64,000 nt of DNA from Chitinophagaceae bacterium (GCA_025360525.1 JANYCA010000034.1:1-64000); one strand, 5' to 3'; shown: positions 34,532 through 43,066, counted from the stretch's first letter. The notes: a model not told the origin generated them from the letters alone. Program-made: numbers and translations.

Positions 34532-35500
34532 ATGGAACAAAAAAAAATGGCCCCTACTATGATGCCCAACGCACATAAGGACATTCCGGGAAATCCTTCT
34601 ACTGCAAAAAGCAGCGCAACCAAATTAAACGACCGAAGCAATGGGAAATCACTTCGTATATTGAGTGAAGAAGACTGGAATTTCTGGATCACAAATGGAT
34701 ACATTGTTATAAAAAATGCTGTTTCAAAACAACAGGCACAGGATACTGCTAAATTTTTATGGGAGTTTGAGGAAAAAGACCCTGATGATCCGGGAACATG
34801 GTATGCGCCACCCCGTGCTGAAATGAAAATGAAAGAACTCACCAATACCGGTATGGTGGAAGTGTACAACAACCAGCAGCTTTGGAACAACCGTCAAATG
34901 CAAAAAGTGTACGATGCCTTTGTAGATATTTGGGGCACAGAAAAATTGTGGGTAACCATTGATCGGGCCAATCTTAATTTTCCCATTAAGCCCGGATTTG
35001 AATACAAAGGTTTTATCCATTGGGACTACGATCCGGACACAAAACCAGTGAACGTACAAGGCGTAATTGCATTGGCCGATCAGGATGATGAAAACATGGG
35101 TGGTTTTCAATGTATCCCCGAATTGTTTCGCACTTACGACACATGGAAACTTACACAGCCCGAAGACAGGGATCATTTTAAACCAGATACCACCGGCTTT
35201 GAGATGAAAAAAGTAAAAATGGAAGCAGGCGATTTATTGATATTTAACAGCCTTCAGCCCCATGGCATCCGGCCTAACCTAAGTGAGAATAAGGTTCGCA
35301 TTGCACAATACATTTCTATGATGCCGGCAGAGGAAGAAAATGAAGCGCTTCGGCAATGGAGGATCACCTCTTGGCGAGACAGCGTTGCACCCGAAGGTTA
35401 TGCATTTCCTGGCGACCCCAGAAAATGGGAGCAAACCAAATATGGCCGGGCCGAATTAAATGACCTGGGCAAAAAATTGTTGGGGTTTGAGAAGTGGTGA
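34532..35500 (+). CDS. Phytanoyl-CoA dioxygenase (PhyH)-like Fe(II)/2-oxoglutarate enzyme
   Basis: The 322-residue protein matches the PhyH fold: WNFWITNGYIVIKNAVS at the N-terminus, the iron-binding HWDYDPD (His 163, Asp 165), then GDLLIFNSLQPHGIRPNLSENKVR, which supplies the distal His (about 244) and the Arg that holds 2-oxoglutarate. Such enzymes hydroxylate small lipids, amino acids or secondary metabolites in the cytoplasm. No signal peptide. The gene stands alone and is followed by the unusual hairpin-rich spacer. Length is longer than a minimal PhyH because of an N-terminal extension of about 45 residues. The substrate is unknown. Confidence 0.9.
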   Translation: MEQKKMAPTMMPNAHKDIPGNPSTAKSSATKLNDRSNGKSLRILSEEDWNFWITNGYIVIKNAVSKQQAQDTAKFLWEFEEKDPDDPGTWYAPPRAEMKMKELTNTGMVEVYNNQQLWNNRQMQKVYDAFVDIWGTEKLWVTIDRANLNFPIKPGFEYKGFIHWDYDPDTKPVNVQGVIALADQDDENMGGFQCIPELFRTYDTWKLTQPEDRDHFKPDTTGFEMKKVKMEAGDLLIFNSLQPHGIRPNLSENKVRIAQYISMMPAEEENEALRQWRITSWRDSVAPEGYAFPGDPRKWEQTKYGRAELNDLGKKLLGFEKW

Positions 35501-35554
35501 GTGAATAAACTCCTTATTACGCTCCCAATTTCTCCCAAATTTTAGGAGTTCCCA

Positions 35555-35600
35555 GCCGAGTTTCCACAATTGGCTTTGCAGCAAAGCCGAGGGACTCGGC
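35555..35600. repeat. Nested hairpin
   Basis: GCCGAGT (35555-35561) pairs with ACTCGGC (35594-35600) and encloses a second stem GGCTTTG (35572-35578) with CAAAGCC (35582-35588) and a three-base loop. There is no T-run, so it does not look like a normal terminator. Confidence 0.75.
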
Positions 35601-35652
35601 GCTATTCAGGAAAGCTGTTCAATCAGTTAATTGAAACACCCTTCAGAATTGC

Positions 35653-35696
35653 GGCGGGTTCTGCAAAACACATTGCCCACCGCACGGAAACCCGCC
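35653..35696. repeat. Inverted repeat GGCGGGTT/AACCCGCC
   Basis: Exact 8-bp arms at 35653-35660 and 35689-35696 surround 28 bp that themselves hold GCGG/CCGC complementarity. Confidence 0.6.
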
Positions 35697-35698
35697 TG

Positions 35699-35752
35699 GG
35701 AAACCTTTAATTTATAATGTGGGAGGCTTTTAATGGAATACTCTGAGCGGAA
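35699..35752 (+). repeat. Spacer module, copy 1
   Basis: Shares with 35877-35932 the order AAAC(C)TTTA..., GGGAGG(C/T)TTTTAATG, then a G/C-rich GAGCGRAA segment. Similarity is imperfect and drifts after the GAGCG element. Confidence 0.6.
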
Positions 35753-35812
35753 ACAAATAATTAAGTCCGGCAGCCGTTTTATGTGGTACAATCCTTTTTG
35801 GTTTTCATTAAA

Positions 35813-35840
35813 GTTTACACCTTTTTCAAAAGGTGTAAAC
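35813..35840. repeat. Perfect 13-bp-arm hairpin
   Basis: GTTTACACCTTTT and AAAAGGTGTAAAC are exact reverse complements separated by only two bases. The stem sits inside the 53-codon frame and between the two module copies. Without a T-run it is more like a REP palindrome or a protein-binding site than a terminator. Confidence 0.85.
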
Positions 35841-35876
35841 TCTTTTATCACGTTTCGAGTCGCCTCTAAATGCCAG

Positions 35877-35932
35877 GAAAACTTTATTAATTAGAAGTAT
35901 GGGAGGTTTTTAATGAAGAGACTACGAGCGAA
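35877..35932 (+). repeat. Spacer module, copy 2
   Basis: Second, diverged copy of the 35699-35752 module, in the same orientation and about 178 bp further on, ending beside the stop codon of the DUF6807 gene. Confidence 0.6.
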
Positions 35933-35950
35933 ATCAAAAGGCGGAAACCT

Positions 35951-37003
35951 TTATTTATACCCCTTCCCAAATTCTTCTGCCAGCAGTTCAATTGCATTGG
36001 TTGTTAAACTTTGCTTGGCTGAATTAATTACAACTCTATAGCGCAGGGTAACTGATTCACCTTTTTTTAAACCATAATTAAGGTTTGTTTTTCCATTGCT
36101 GAATATTTTTTGTCCTAAGGGATTGGCTGAAAATAAGCCATAGCCACGGGCATGCCAGTAGGTGGGGTAACCAATATTTTGTGGATGATCGATAATAACA
36201 ATACTGATGCTGTCCTGCGCTTTTTTGCCATACAACATGCACCATTCCGCCCGTGTACCCCAGGCCGCATCGCCGGTAATTCTCCGGCTTGTAATATAAT
36301 TCCCGGATACAATTGTATCTGCAGCTGCTTGTATGGTTGTTATATTGCCATGAATATCTGTAAATGCCCTCGCTTCCTTTGAAGGCAGTTCCAACTCATG
36401 TGCCACTCGTAAACCAAGCAGGCCATCTTTTACATCAGGCAAAGAAACATCTATAGCAGCCTTTAGTGTTGTAATGCGGTCAATGATGCGAAGGTTGTTA
36501 TAGGCAGAAAAATAAAAGCTCGTGGTTTCTTGTAATAACACATTTTTGTTGATGTCCTGCCAGTTGGCGCTATACATTAATGAGCCTTTTGCACCGCTGG
36601 AGGTTTTTAATATGCCGGTAGTTTTGATCCATCCATATCCGGCTTTTTTTTCGGGCGCAATTGCAGACGAATTATTCCAGAAATCAAGACCATTTACACT
36701 TTCGTAATTCAGCCACAGGCCAATATGGTGTGGATGATCCACCGGTTCATTTGGCCGGGGACTAATGGGGAAACCTCTAGTAATCAGTTCTCCATTGGCA
36801 GCATAAATCGGATACAATACAGGCTTCTCCAAAGAATCAGGATAGATGAAACTGGTAAAAGGTTGTTTGTTTATCAGGATGTTAATCCGCTTATTATTTT
36901 CTTCTTTTATTATTTCAATTATATTTTTTTGTTGCGCCAAACAACTGCCAATAAAAAAGGTGCTGAACAGACAGCTGGTCGTAATTTTTAAATAAATTTT
37001 CAT
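35951..37003 (-). CDS. Exported DUF6807 (PmoA-like) protein
   Basis: The 350-residue product has a signal peptide (MKIYLKITTSCLFSTFFIGSCLAQ) followed by a full DUF6807 domain. Landmarks are LYPIYAANGELITRGFPI, DHPHHIGLWLNYESVNGLDFW (His-rich, about residues 87-107) and DHPQNIGYPTYWHARGYGLFSANPLG near the C-terminus. The family is annotated as PmoA-related but is not a methane monooxygenase; it is common in Bacteroidota and Planctomycetes, often beside sugar oxidoreductases. The role is unproven, probably in extracellular or periplasmic carbohydrate metabolism. Genes on both sides are separated by repeat-rich spacers, so it is monocistronic. Confidence 0.88.
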   Translation of the reverse strand: MKIYLKITTSCLFSTFFIGSCLAQQKNIIEIIKEENNKRINILINKQPFTSFIYPDSLEKPVLYPIYAANGELITRGFPISPRPNEPVDHPHHIGLWLNYESVNGLDFWNNSSAIAPEKKAGYGWIKTTGILKTSSGAKGSLMYSANWQDINKNVLLQETTSFYFSAYNNLRIIDRITTLKAAIDVSLPDVKDGLLGLRVAHELELPSKEARAFTDIHGNITTIQAAADTIVSGNYITSRRITGDAAWGTRAEWCMLYGKKAQDSISIVIIDHPQNIGYPTYWHARGYGLFSANPLGQKIFSNGKTNLNYGLKKGESVTLRYRVVINSAKQSLTTNAIELLAEEFGKGYK

Positions 37004-37059
37004 GTTTTATTATTTGATCTGAAAAAAATTGTTAAAAAAGATATGTTGGGTTACCAGCT

Positions 37060-37170
37060 TTGGTTTTTCATGGCATCTGCATTGGCGATATTTCATCCCG
37101 TATTTTAATCGGGACGCTCCGTTCAAAGATAGTTTTTCATGGCAACTTAGGCTTGCTAATCCTAAGTCTT
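37060..37170. repeat. Cluster of short palindromes and a direct repeat
   Basis: GTTTTTCATGGCA occurs at 37063-37075 and again at 37132-37144. Between and after are hairpins TCCCG...CGGGA (37096-37114) and CTTAGG...CCTAAG (37146-37166). These lie next to the left REP-like repeat of the decayed transposase. Confidence 0.7.
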
Positions 37171-37187
37171 CCTATGAGTTTATCCAT

Positions 37188-37225
37188 CAGGCGCAGGGCT
37201 CCAGCCCTGTGTCTTTTTGTTACTA
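37188..37225 (+). repeat. REP-like palindrome, left copy
   Basis: This 38-bp element contains the hairpin CAGGGCT-CC-AGCCCTG. The reverse complement of 37908-37945 matches it at 34 of 38 positions, so the two copies form an inverted pair around the transposase remnant. Confidence 0.88.
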
Positions 37226-37237
37226 ATTTTTTGCAAA

Positions 37238-37820
37238 TCAGAAGCCATCCAATATAATAATTTTCAGCAGCTTTTTTTTATTTGTGGAATAATCCATCGC
37301 ACTGCTATAAAGCCAATGCCAACATTCACTTACAAACCCTGCTGTTTGCAGGTTTTGATGAATGTTGTGTAATTGTTGAAGATACATTTGCGTTGTACTA
37401 AGCGATACCAGATGATTCTCCTATTCCCAGAATTTATATTTAAAATTGCTGCTGTTCTTTTTCCCCTCCGCCTCAAAGAACTGAAGCAAGTGTTCATTTC
37501 TGCTTTTTTTGGGTTTTTGATAAAAGCGTCAATTATTTTCATTGCGGTAAAGCTTTTAGAATTTCGCCAATTATCCCCCAAATCTTTACCAGCTCTGCAA
37601 CTACAAATTGTATGCAGTTGATAAGTCATAAGTGCCCACGCATCTAATTGTAACCACCGACTTTGCTGGCAATACCTTAAACTAACTGACAATTTTTTTT
37701 TAAAGCAATCTTTTGTAAATACCTGCCCGTTCCGTTCAGGCGGGCATCACAGCACTCAACAACTGTTGAAGTGGTAAAGTAAACAGCCTCCTTATCTATA
37801 AATTTATAGCGTGTACTCAT
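37238..37820 (-). pseudogene. Decayed REP-associated tyrosine transposase (RAYT)
   Basis: Joining three frames gives an almost full-length RAYT-type Y1 transposase. Frame one (from ATG 37820) reads MSTRYKFIDKEAVYFTTSTVV. After a 9-base A/T run near 37693-37701 the next frame reads SLRYCQQSRWLQLDAWALM...AGKDLGDNWRNSKSFTAMKI. After a 7-base run near 37504-37510 the third frame reads FFEAEGKKNSSNFKYKFWE, a stop (TAG, 37421-37423), then HWLYSSAMDYSTNKKKLLK. The HUH motif is broken (first His is Gln, codon 37618-37620) and the catalytic Tyr of YIHQNP is Asn (codon 37364-37366). A palindromic insertion (37722-37746) lies in the N-terminal part. REP-like repeats flank it in inverted orientation. Confidence 0.88.
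37722..37746. repeat. Short palindrome inside the transposase remnant
   Basis: TGCCCG and CGGGCA are exact complements around eleven bases. The segment falls where the normal protein would continue into its first conserved block, so it looks like an insertion into the decaying gene. Confidence 0.5.
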
Positions 37821-38087
37821 TATATTTTTTATGAAAAAAAAGGCCGAACAGTTTTAGTAAATAAAGTAAAAGTTTGCTAAAAGATGGGCTTTAAAAAATA
37901 GTAACAGTAGTAACAGGGAGACACAGGGCTGGGGCCCTGCGCCTGGGTGGCCACTTTTTAAACATCCACAACGCTAATCAACCTTCTACACAGCAAACAA
38001 ATATCTTCTGCCATTCATGTAATAATTTGCCCTCCTTTTAAATTATACAATGAACTTTCTTATTTTCATTCTCTAAACCTTCAGCGT
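37821..38087. other. Spacer upstream of the propeller-amidohydrolase gene
   Basis: It holds the right REP-like repeat and otherwise AT-rich sequence; no ORF or clear promoter was found. Confidence 0.5.
37908..37945 (-). repeat. REP-like palindrome, right copy
   Basis: Inverted partner of 37188-37225 (34 of 38 positions), with its own hairpin CAGGGC-TGGG-GCCCTG. It lies 88 bp upstream of the transposase remnant's start. Confidence 0.88.
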
Positions 38088-41000
38088 ATGTATAATTTCA
38101 AATGGGCAACCATTTTAAAACTCCCGTTATTTATATTGCCAGCCTTGCTTTTTGCAGCAACACAGGTTAATCATCTGCCATTTACTTTTAAGAAAAAAAT
38201 TTTGGAAGATACGGTTAAAAAAGATACAGTCAAGTACGAAGAGTTCAAAGGCTTACCGCTTAAAGCCACCCGTAAAATTTCCTTTAATTCCAAAGAAGGT
38301 TCCTGGATGAGCCTGGACATAAGTCCTGATGGACAGACATTGATTTTCGATTTAATGGGAGACCTTTACAGCATGCCGGTTACAGGTGGAAAAGCTACTG
38401 CCCTAACAAAAGGCCTGGCATACGATGTGCATCCTCGCTACAGTCCCGATGGTAAAAAAATTCTTTTTATTTCCGATAGGAGTGGAGCCGATAATGTATG
38501 GTATATCGATACTGAGAAGAAAGACACAGTGCAGTTAACCAACGATCAAAATCAATATTTCCCCAGTGCCTGCTGGACGCCGGATGGAGAATACATTGTG
38601 TTTGCGAAAGGCCGGAGAAATACTAAATTGTACATGGCCCATCGCAAGGGTGGAGCCGGTGTGCAACTAATTGATGCACCAGCCAGTTTAAAAACAATAG
38701 ACCCTGCGGTGAGTGCAGACGGACGATACATTTATTACAGCAAACGCACCAGCGCATGGAATTACAATGCGGAATTACCTCAATACCAGGTGGGTGTTTA
38801 TGATAGGGAAAATGGTAAGATAAATACCATTACTTCTCGGTATGGATCGGGATTTACGCCGGTACTTTCTAAAGATGGAAAGTGGCTGGTGTACGGCAGC
38901 AGGTTTGAGGATAAAACAGGGTTGGTGTTGCGTAACCTGGAAACAAGCGAGGAAAAATGGTTGGCCTACCCTGTACAAAGGGACGAACAGGAATCCATTG
39001 CTCCCTTGGGCGTATTACCTGCCATGGTATTTACCCCGGATAGCAAAGCCTTATTTGTTTCATTTGGCGGTAAAATTCACCGGGTGCCCATTGATGGTAC
39101 TGCCATTACTGAAATTCCATTTAGTGCAGATTTGAATCTTGAACTGGGACCCCGACTTGCTTTTAAATACCCGGTTAGCGATACGGCATTTCAGCATTCA
39201 ACACAGATAAGAGATGCGGTTCCATCACCAGATGGAAAACGACTGGCCTTTACAGTGTTGAATCGTTTGTATGTTATGGATTATCCCGATGGAAAGCCAA
39301 AGCGTATTACAACCAATGAATTTACCGAAGCAGAACCTACCTGGGCGCCAGATGGTAATTCCCTCGTTTTTACCACTTGGAACATTGAGGGCGGCAACCT
39401 TTACAGGATACCACTCACCGGTAAAAATTTATCTATTCAAAAATTAACGAAAGAAGCAGGTTTATACCAAAATCCCACATTCAATATTGCAGGAGATAAG
39501 TTGGTTTTTATCCGCAGTAAACCAAGGGTATATAAGAATGCTTATGGCCCCGGATATGATAGTAATGAAGACGAGCTTTGCTGGATTGCTGCAACCGGCG
39601 GCGACATCAATCTTATTGATAAAAATTTTGGCCGTTACAATCCACATTTTGTAAAAGGCCAGCCCGACAGGCTATATCTCACCAACGGATCGGGCGACCT
39701 TATTTCGATAAAGCTCGATGGTACAGATGAAAAGAAAATTGCCCATGTTACCGGCATCACCACTTTTGGAAGTATACCCATGAAATATGGACGACCAGAC
39801 CCCGAAAAAATGAAATGCATTGTAGGGGCCGATGATCAGAATGATAAAGAAACAGAGATGGTGTTGCCATCGGCTGCTGCATTAATAACCTTGTCGCCTT
39901 CAGGAGACCGTGCCTTAACGCAAATCAATAATGATATTTACCTGGTGACCATTCCTAAAACAGGTAAGTTGTATAATATCTCTGTTTCCAACACACCTGA
40001 TGCCGAATTTCCTGCACGAAAACTAACCGAAGTGGGCGGCGAATTTCCCTCCTGGGAAAGTAATGGGAAAACTATTCACTGGAGTTTAGGAAGTACACAT
40101 TTTACCTATGATGTAGATAAAGCACAGGATTTTGATGACAGTGTAATTGCTGCCAAAAAAATACAGGACAAAAAAACTGCCGACTCCACAGCAAGGTTGA
40201 ATGCGGACTCTACCCTAAAAAAAGCTGCTGATTCTTTAAAGAAATCACTCGACTCATTAAAGGCAAAAGATACTACTGCAAAAAAAGATGCAAAGAAAGA
40301 AGAACCAAAATTTAAGGCAACTGAAAATGATGTAACCGTTTTCTTTAAAAAGGATTTACCAGTTGGTACTGTGTTGATAAAAAATGCACGTATAATTACG
40401 ATGAAGGGCGATGAAGTAATTGAAAACGGCGACATATTGGTTGTAAATAACCGGATTACCGCAGTTGGTAAAACTGGTTTAGTAACCGCTCCGCCAGGGG
40501 CCAAAGAAATGGACATGAGTGGTAAAACAATTGTGCCCGGATTTATAGATCCACATGCTCATATGTGGCCCAACTGGGGCATTCATAAAAACCAGGTTTG
40601 GATTTATGCAGCAAATCTTGCTTACGGTGTTACCACTACCAGGGATCCACAAACAGCTACAACAGACGTACTCACTTACAGCGATATGGTTGATGCCGGT
40701 AGCATGATTGGTCCACGGGTTTATTCAACCGGGCCCGGCGTTGGTTATTGGTATTACAACGTAAAAGATTCTGCGCAGGCAGAAAATATTTTGCAGCAGT
40801 ACAGTAAATACTATCATACCAAATACATTAAAATGTATTTAACTGGTAACAGAAAGCAGCGTCAATGGATTATTACTGCAGCCCGTAACCAGCAACTGAT
40901 GCCAACTACAGAAGGTGGACTCGATTTTAAGCTGAACATGACCAACCTGCTGGATGGTTATCCCGGCCACGAACATGCATTGCCTATTTTCCCATTGTAC

Positions 41001-41621
41001 AACGATGTTTATACAACCATTGCAAAAGCAAAAATGATGGTGACACCCACTTTGCTGGTTGCTTATGGCGGACCGTTTGCCGAAAATTATTTTTGGTCAA
41101 CAGAGAATCCTTATCACGACGTAAAAGTTCAAAACTTTTTTGCTTACGAAGAGCTGGCTTCAAAAACAAGAAGGGTGGGGCAGTGGACTTTGCCGGAAGA
41201 ACAGGTTTTTCCTAAACATGCAAAAAATATGAAGAGCCTGGTAGAGGCAGGAGGATTGGTAGGCGTGGGTAGTCATGGTGAATTCCAGGGACTTGGTTAC
41301 CACTGGGAATTGTGGGCGCTCCAAAGTGGTGGTATGCGGCCAATTGACGCATTAAAAACTGCCACCATCTTAGGCGCCGAAGGATTAGGGCTTGATAAAG
41401 ATTTAGGTAGCCTGGAAACAGGTAAGCTGGCAGATTTTATCATCCTTGATAAGAACCCTTTAGATAATATCCGTAACACTAACAGCATTAAATTTGTGAT
41501 GAAAAACGGAAGGTTGTATGATGGTAATTCCTGCGATGAAGTTTATCCGCAGCAGCGCAAACTGGATAAGAGCGAGTGGAAATTTGATAAGCCAATCATG
41601 ACAACCGACATTAAAGAATAG
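38088..41621 (+). CDS. Beta-propeller (PD40) / amidohydrolase fusion, exported
   Basis: The 1177-residue protein has a signal-anchor-like N-terminus (LPLFILPALLFAAT) and then repeated TolB/PD40-type blades with the motif SPDGKxxxF (for example YSPDGKKILFISD, SPDGKRLAFTVL, WAPDGNSLVFTTW), covering about residues 55-670. A Lys/Asp/Ala-rich linker of about 50 residues follows (about 697-750). The C-terminal amidohydrolase domain has the metal motif DPHAHMW (His 823 and 825), then HEHALPIFP, GSHGE and an NPLDNIRNT end. The architecture is known in Bacteroidota, and such proteins are thought to hydrolyse a cyclic amide or peptide-like substrate in the periplasm. A terminator follows. Confidence 0.93.
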   Translation: MYNFKWATILKLPLFILPALLFAATQVNHLPFTFKKKILEDTVKKDTVKYEEFKGLPLKATRKISFNSKEGSWMSLDISPDGQTLIFDLMGDLYSMPVTGGKATALTKGLAYDVHPRYSPDGKKILFISDRSGADNVWYIDTEKKDTVQLTNDQNQYFPSACWTPDGEYIVFAKGRRNTKLYMAHRKGGAGVQLIDAPASLKTIDPAVSADGRYIYYSKRTSAWNYNAELPQYQVGVYDRENGKINTITSRYGSGFTPVLSKDGKWLVYGSRFEDKTGLVLRNLETSEEKWLAYPVQRDEQESIAPLGVLPAMVFTPDSKALFVSFGGKIHRVPIDGTAITEIPFSADLNLELGPRLAFKYPVSDTAFQHSTQIRDAVPSPDGKRLAFTVLNRLYVMDYPDGKPKRITTNEFTEAEPTWAPDGNSLVFTTWNIEGGNLYRIPLTGKNLSIQKLTKEAGLYQNPTFNIAGDKLVFIRSKPRVYKNAYGPGYDSNEDELCWIAATGGDINLIDKNFGRYNPHFVKGQPDRLYLTNGSGDLISIKLDGTDEKKIAHVTGITTFGSIPMKYGRPDPEKMKCIVGADDQNDKETEMVLPSAAALITLSPSGDRALTQINNDIYLVTIPKTGKLYNISVSNTPDAEFPARKLTEVGGEFPSWESNGKTIHWSLGSTHFTYDVDKAQDFDDSVIAAKKIQDKKTADSTARLNADSTLKKAADSLKKSLDSLKAKDTTAKKDAKKEEPKFKATENDVTVFFKKDLPVGTVLIKNARIITMKGDEVIENGDILVVNNRITAVGKTGLVTAPPGAKEMDMSGKTIVPGFIDPHAHMWPNWGIHKNQVWIYAANLAYGVTTTRDPQTATTDVLTYSDMVDAGSMIGPRVYSTGPGVGYWYYNVKDSAQAENILQQYSKYYHTKYIKMYLTGNRKQRQWIITAARNQQLMPTTEGGLDFKLNMTNLLDGYPGHEHALPIFPLYNDVYTTIAKAKMMVTPTLLVAYGGPFAENYFWSTENPYHDVKVQNFFAYEELASKTRRVGQWTLPEEQVFPKHAKNMKSLVEAGGLVGVGSHGEFQGLGYHWELWALQSGGMRPIDALKTATILGAEGLGLDKDLGSLETGKLADFIILDKNPLDNIRNTNSIKFVMKNGRLYDGNSCDEVYPQQRKLDKSEWKFDKPIMTTDIKE

Positions 41622-41688
41622 ACAATCGTTGAGCTTTTTAAATTGCTGTCACTTAACCAACAGCATAATTTTTTTCAATATTTTATCC

Positions 41689-41733
41689 ATCCATTCATGC
41701 TGCAACTTTGCAGTGTGAATGGATTATTTTTTA
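41689..41733 (+). terminator. Terminator of the propeller-amidohydrolase gene
   Basis: ATCCATTCA pairs with TGAATGGAT, and inside CTGCAA pairs with TTGCAG across a two-base internal loop on each side. The run TTATTTTTTAG follows. Confidence 0.8.
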
Positions 41734-41771
41734 GTAAATTAAACTCAATAGACAAAGCCTAGTTCAACAGG

Positions 41772-42218
41772 ATGCTTAAGCAAAAAATATACAATCACTA
41801 CCTGCAGGTAATAAATGATAAAGTAAAATCATTGCAAAATATATTGGCTGATTTAAAGGAAAGCGGCACAAATGAAACAAAAAGCACTGCCGGGGACAAA
41901 CATGAAACAGCGTTGGCGATGTTGCAAATAGAGCAAGCCAATATACGTGCCCAACTAAAAGAAGTGCTTGAACAAAGAGTGGCTCTTGAAAAAATAAATC
42001 CTGCTTTATCACCTGTTAGTATCGTGAATGGTAGCCTGGTTAAAACAAACCTTGGCTATTTTTTTATAAGTGTTGCATTAGGCAAAGCTGTTGTAGATGG
42101 AACAACAGTAATTGCCCTCTCTCAACAATCGCCATTGGGTAAATCATTAAGAGGATTAAAAGTAGGTGGATCAGCCGATATAAATAGCAAAAGATACGTT
42201 ATTGAAAATATTGAATAG
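41772..42218 (+). CDS. GreA/GreB-like protein
   Basis: The 148-residue product resembles the transcript-cleavage factor GreA. The N-terminal part (about 10-75) is a long helical hairpin with the tip-like segment GDKHETALAMLQIE, similar to the acidic tip of GreA that reaches the polymerase active site. The C-terminal part (TVIALSQQSPLGKSLRGLKVGGSADI) resembles the GreA globular domain. The domain order and size fit, but the protein is diverged and is often misannotated in this phylum. A role at RNA polymerase is plausible inference. It is monocistronic, behind a terminator, and convergent with the START-domain gene. Confidence 0.6.
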   Translation: MLKQKIYNHYLQVINDKVKSLQNILADLKESGTNETKSTAGDKHETALAMLQIEQANIRAQLKEVLEQRVALEKINPALSPVSIVNGSLVKTNLGYFFISVALGKAVVDGTTVIALSQQSPLGKSLRGLKVGGSADINSKRYVIENIE

Positions 42219-42238
42219 CCTAATGGCTTTATTAGTTT

Positions 42239-42889
42239 TTAATTCTTGATAGATGGAACTACCATCTTATCATAAATATCTTTTTTTACCTGCAGGCGAA
42301 GGTTTTTAAAAGTTTCAAAAGGCCCTTTGGTAGAAAACATATTAATAAGCCAGGCGGGTACAATTCCTCCCGGGTCTACCTGTAAATAATATTCAATTTG
42401 TACCTGTCCGTTTTGGAGTGGTGTCATCGACCATTTCGTGTACGATTGTTGAATCCGTACAATATTTTTTACAACTGGTAAATAGGTTGGCTTGTTTTCC
42501 CCCACTACAGAAACTGATTTCGTCTTTTCATCTTGTGATACTTTCATATGAACCACATAGTCCCTGTTGCTGGCAGGCCATGGCACTGACACTTCCGAAT
42601 AATAATATAATTCTAATGGGTTCAGTTGTTTTAACAAAGTAGCTTTTTTAGTAGAATACACCCAGTCGGCTGAAGAGTTTATATCTAATAGCACTGCTGT
42701 TATTCTGCTTAGCGACGCGTTAATTACACAAACTGTCTTGCTTACTTTTAAAGAAGAATTTTCGATGTTTTTTGTGAACACTTTAATGCCTTCTTTATCT
42801 GTTTTTAAAATCCAGTCGTTCTGCGAAAAAGTATTGTCTGTTACAAAAGTTATTAAGCAGAGTGTTACAAAAATGTATTTCCAATTCAT
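42239..42889 (-). CDS. START/SRPBCC domain protein, exported
   Basis: The 216-residue product has a signal peptide (MNWKYIFVTLCLITFVTDNTFS) and a START-type lipid-binding fold: LKTDKEGIKVFTKNIENSSLKVSK, then SSADWVYSTKKATLLKQLNPLELYYYSEVSVPWPASNRDYV, and PGGIVPAWLINMFSTKGPFETFKNL near the end. START proteins bind hydrophobic ligands in a deep cavity. Exported bacterial versions have unknown ligands. The gene is convergent with the GreA-like gene and is not in an operon. Confidence 0.9.
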   Translation of the reverse strand: MNWKYIFVTLCLITFVTDNTFSQNDWILKTDKEGIKVFTKNIENSSLKVSKTVCVINASLSRITAVLLDINSSADWVYSTKKATLLKQLNPLELYYYSEVSVPWPASNRDYVVHMKVSQDEKTKSVSVVGENKPTYLPVVKNIVRIQQSYTKWSMTPLQNGQVQIEYYLQVDPGGIVPAWLINMFSTKGPFETFKNLRLQVKKDIYDKMVVPSIKN

Positions 42890-43066
42890 TTTATAAAGTT
42901 AATGCTTGGGCAATCAACCGTTATTACGTTATGAATAAAATAACGTTTATATCGGTGAATACCGAAGTATGGAAAATTCAGCATTGTCAGGAATTAGAGC
43001 AGGTAAGTGGTGTCATTATCTAATGTCCAACATTCGTTGCTAATGCTAATAAAACCATCATAAACC

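Larger units (their letters stand above)
35501..35950. other. Hairpin-rich spacer with a duplicated module
   Basis: This 450-bp spacer contains several strong inverted repeats (separate entries), two copies of a 50-bp module (35699-35752 and 35877-35932) sharing GGGAGGYTTTTAATG, and a 53-codon ATG frame (35733-35894) that begins inside the first module. It resembles a cluster of REP-like repeats more than a gene, and no protein family or RNA family was recognised. Confidence 0.55.

Noticed and set aside
35627..35851. 74-codon minus-strand frame through the hairpin spacer
   Set aside because: It reads straight through the palindromes and a repeat module, and its residues follow the repeats; more likely a shadow of structured DNA.
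35951..37003. Methane monooxygenase subunit
   Set aside because: The PmoA-related name of DUF6807 is historical; the protein is a soluble exported beta-rich protein without the membrane spans of PmoA.
37373..37621. Plus-strand frame antisense to the transposase remnant
   Set aside because: Both strands of a decaying gene can stay open by chance; the minus-strand homology to transposases is clear.
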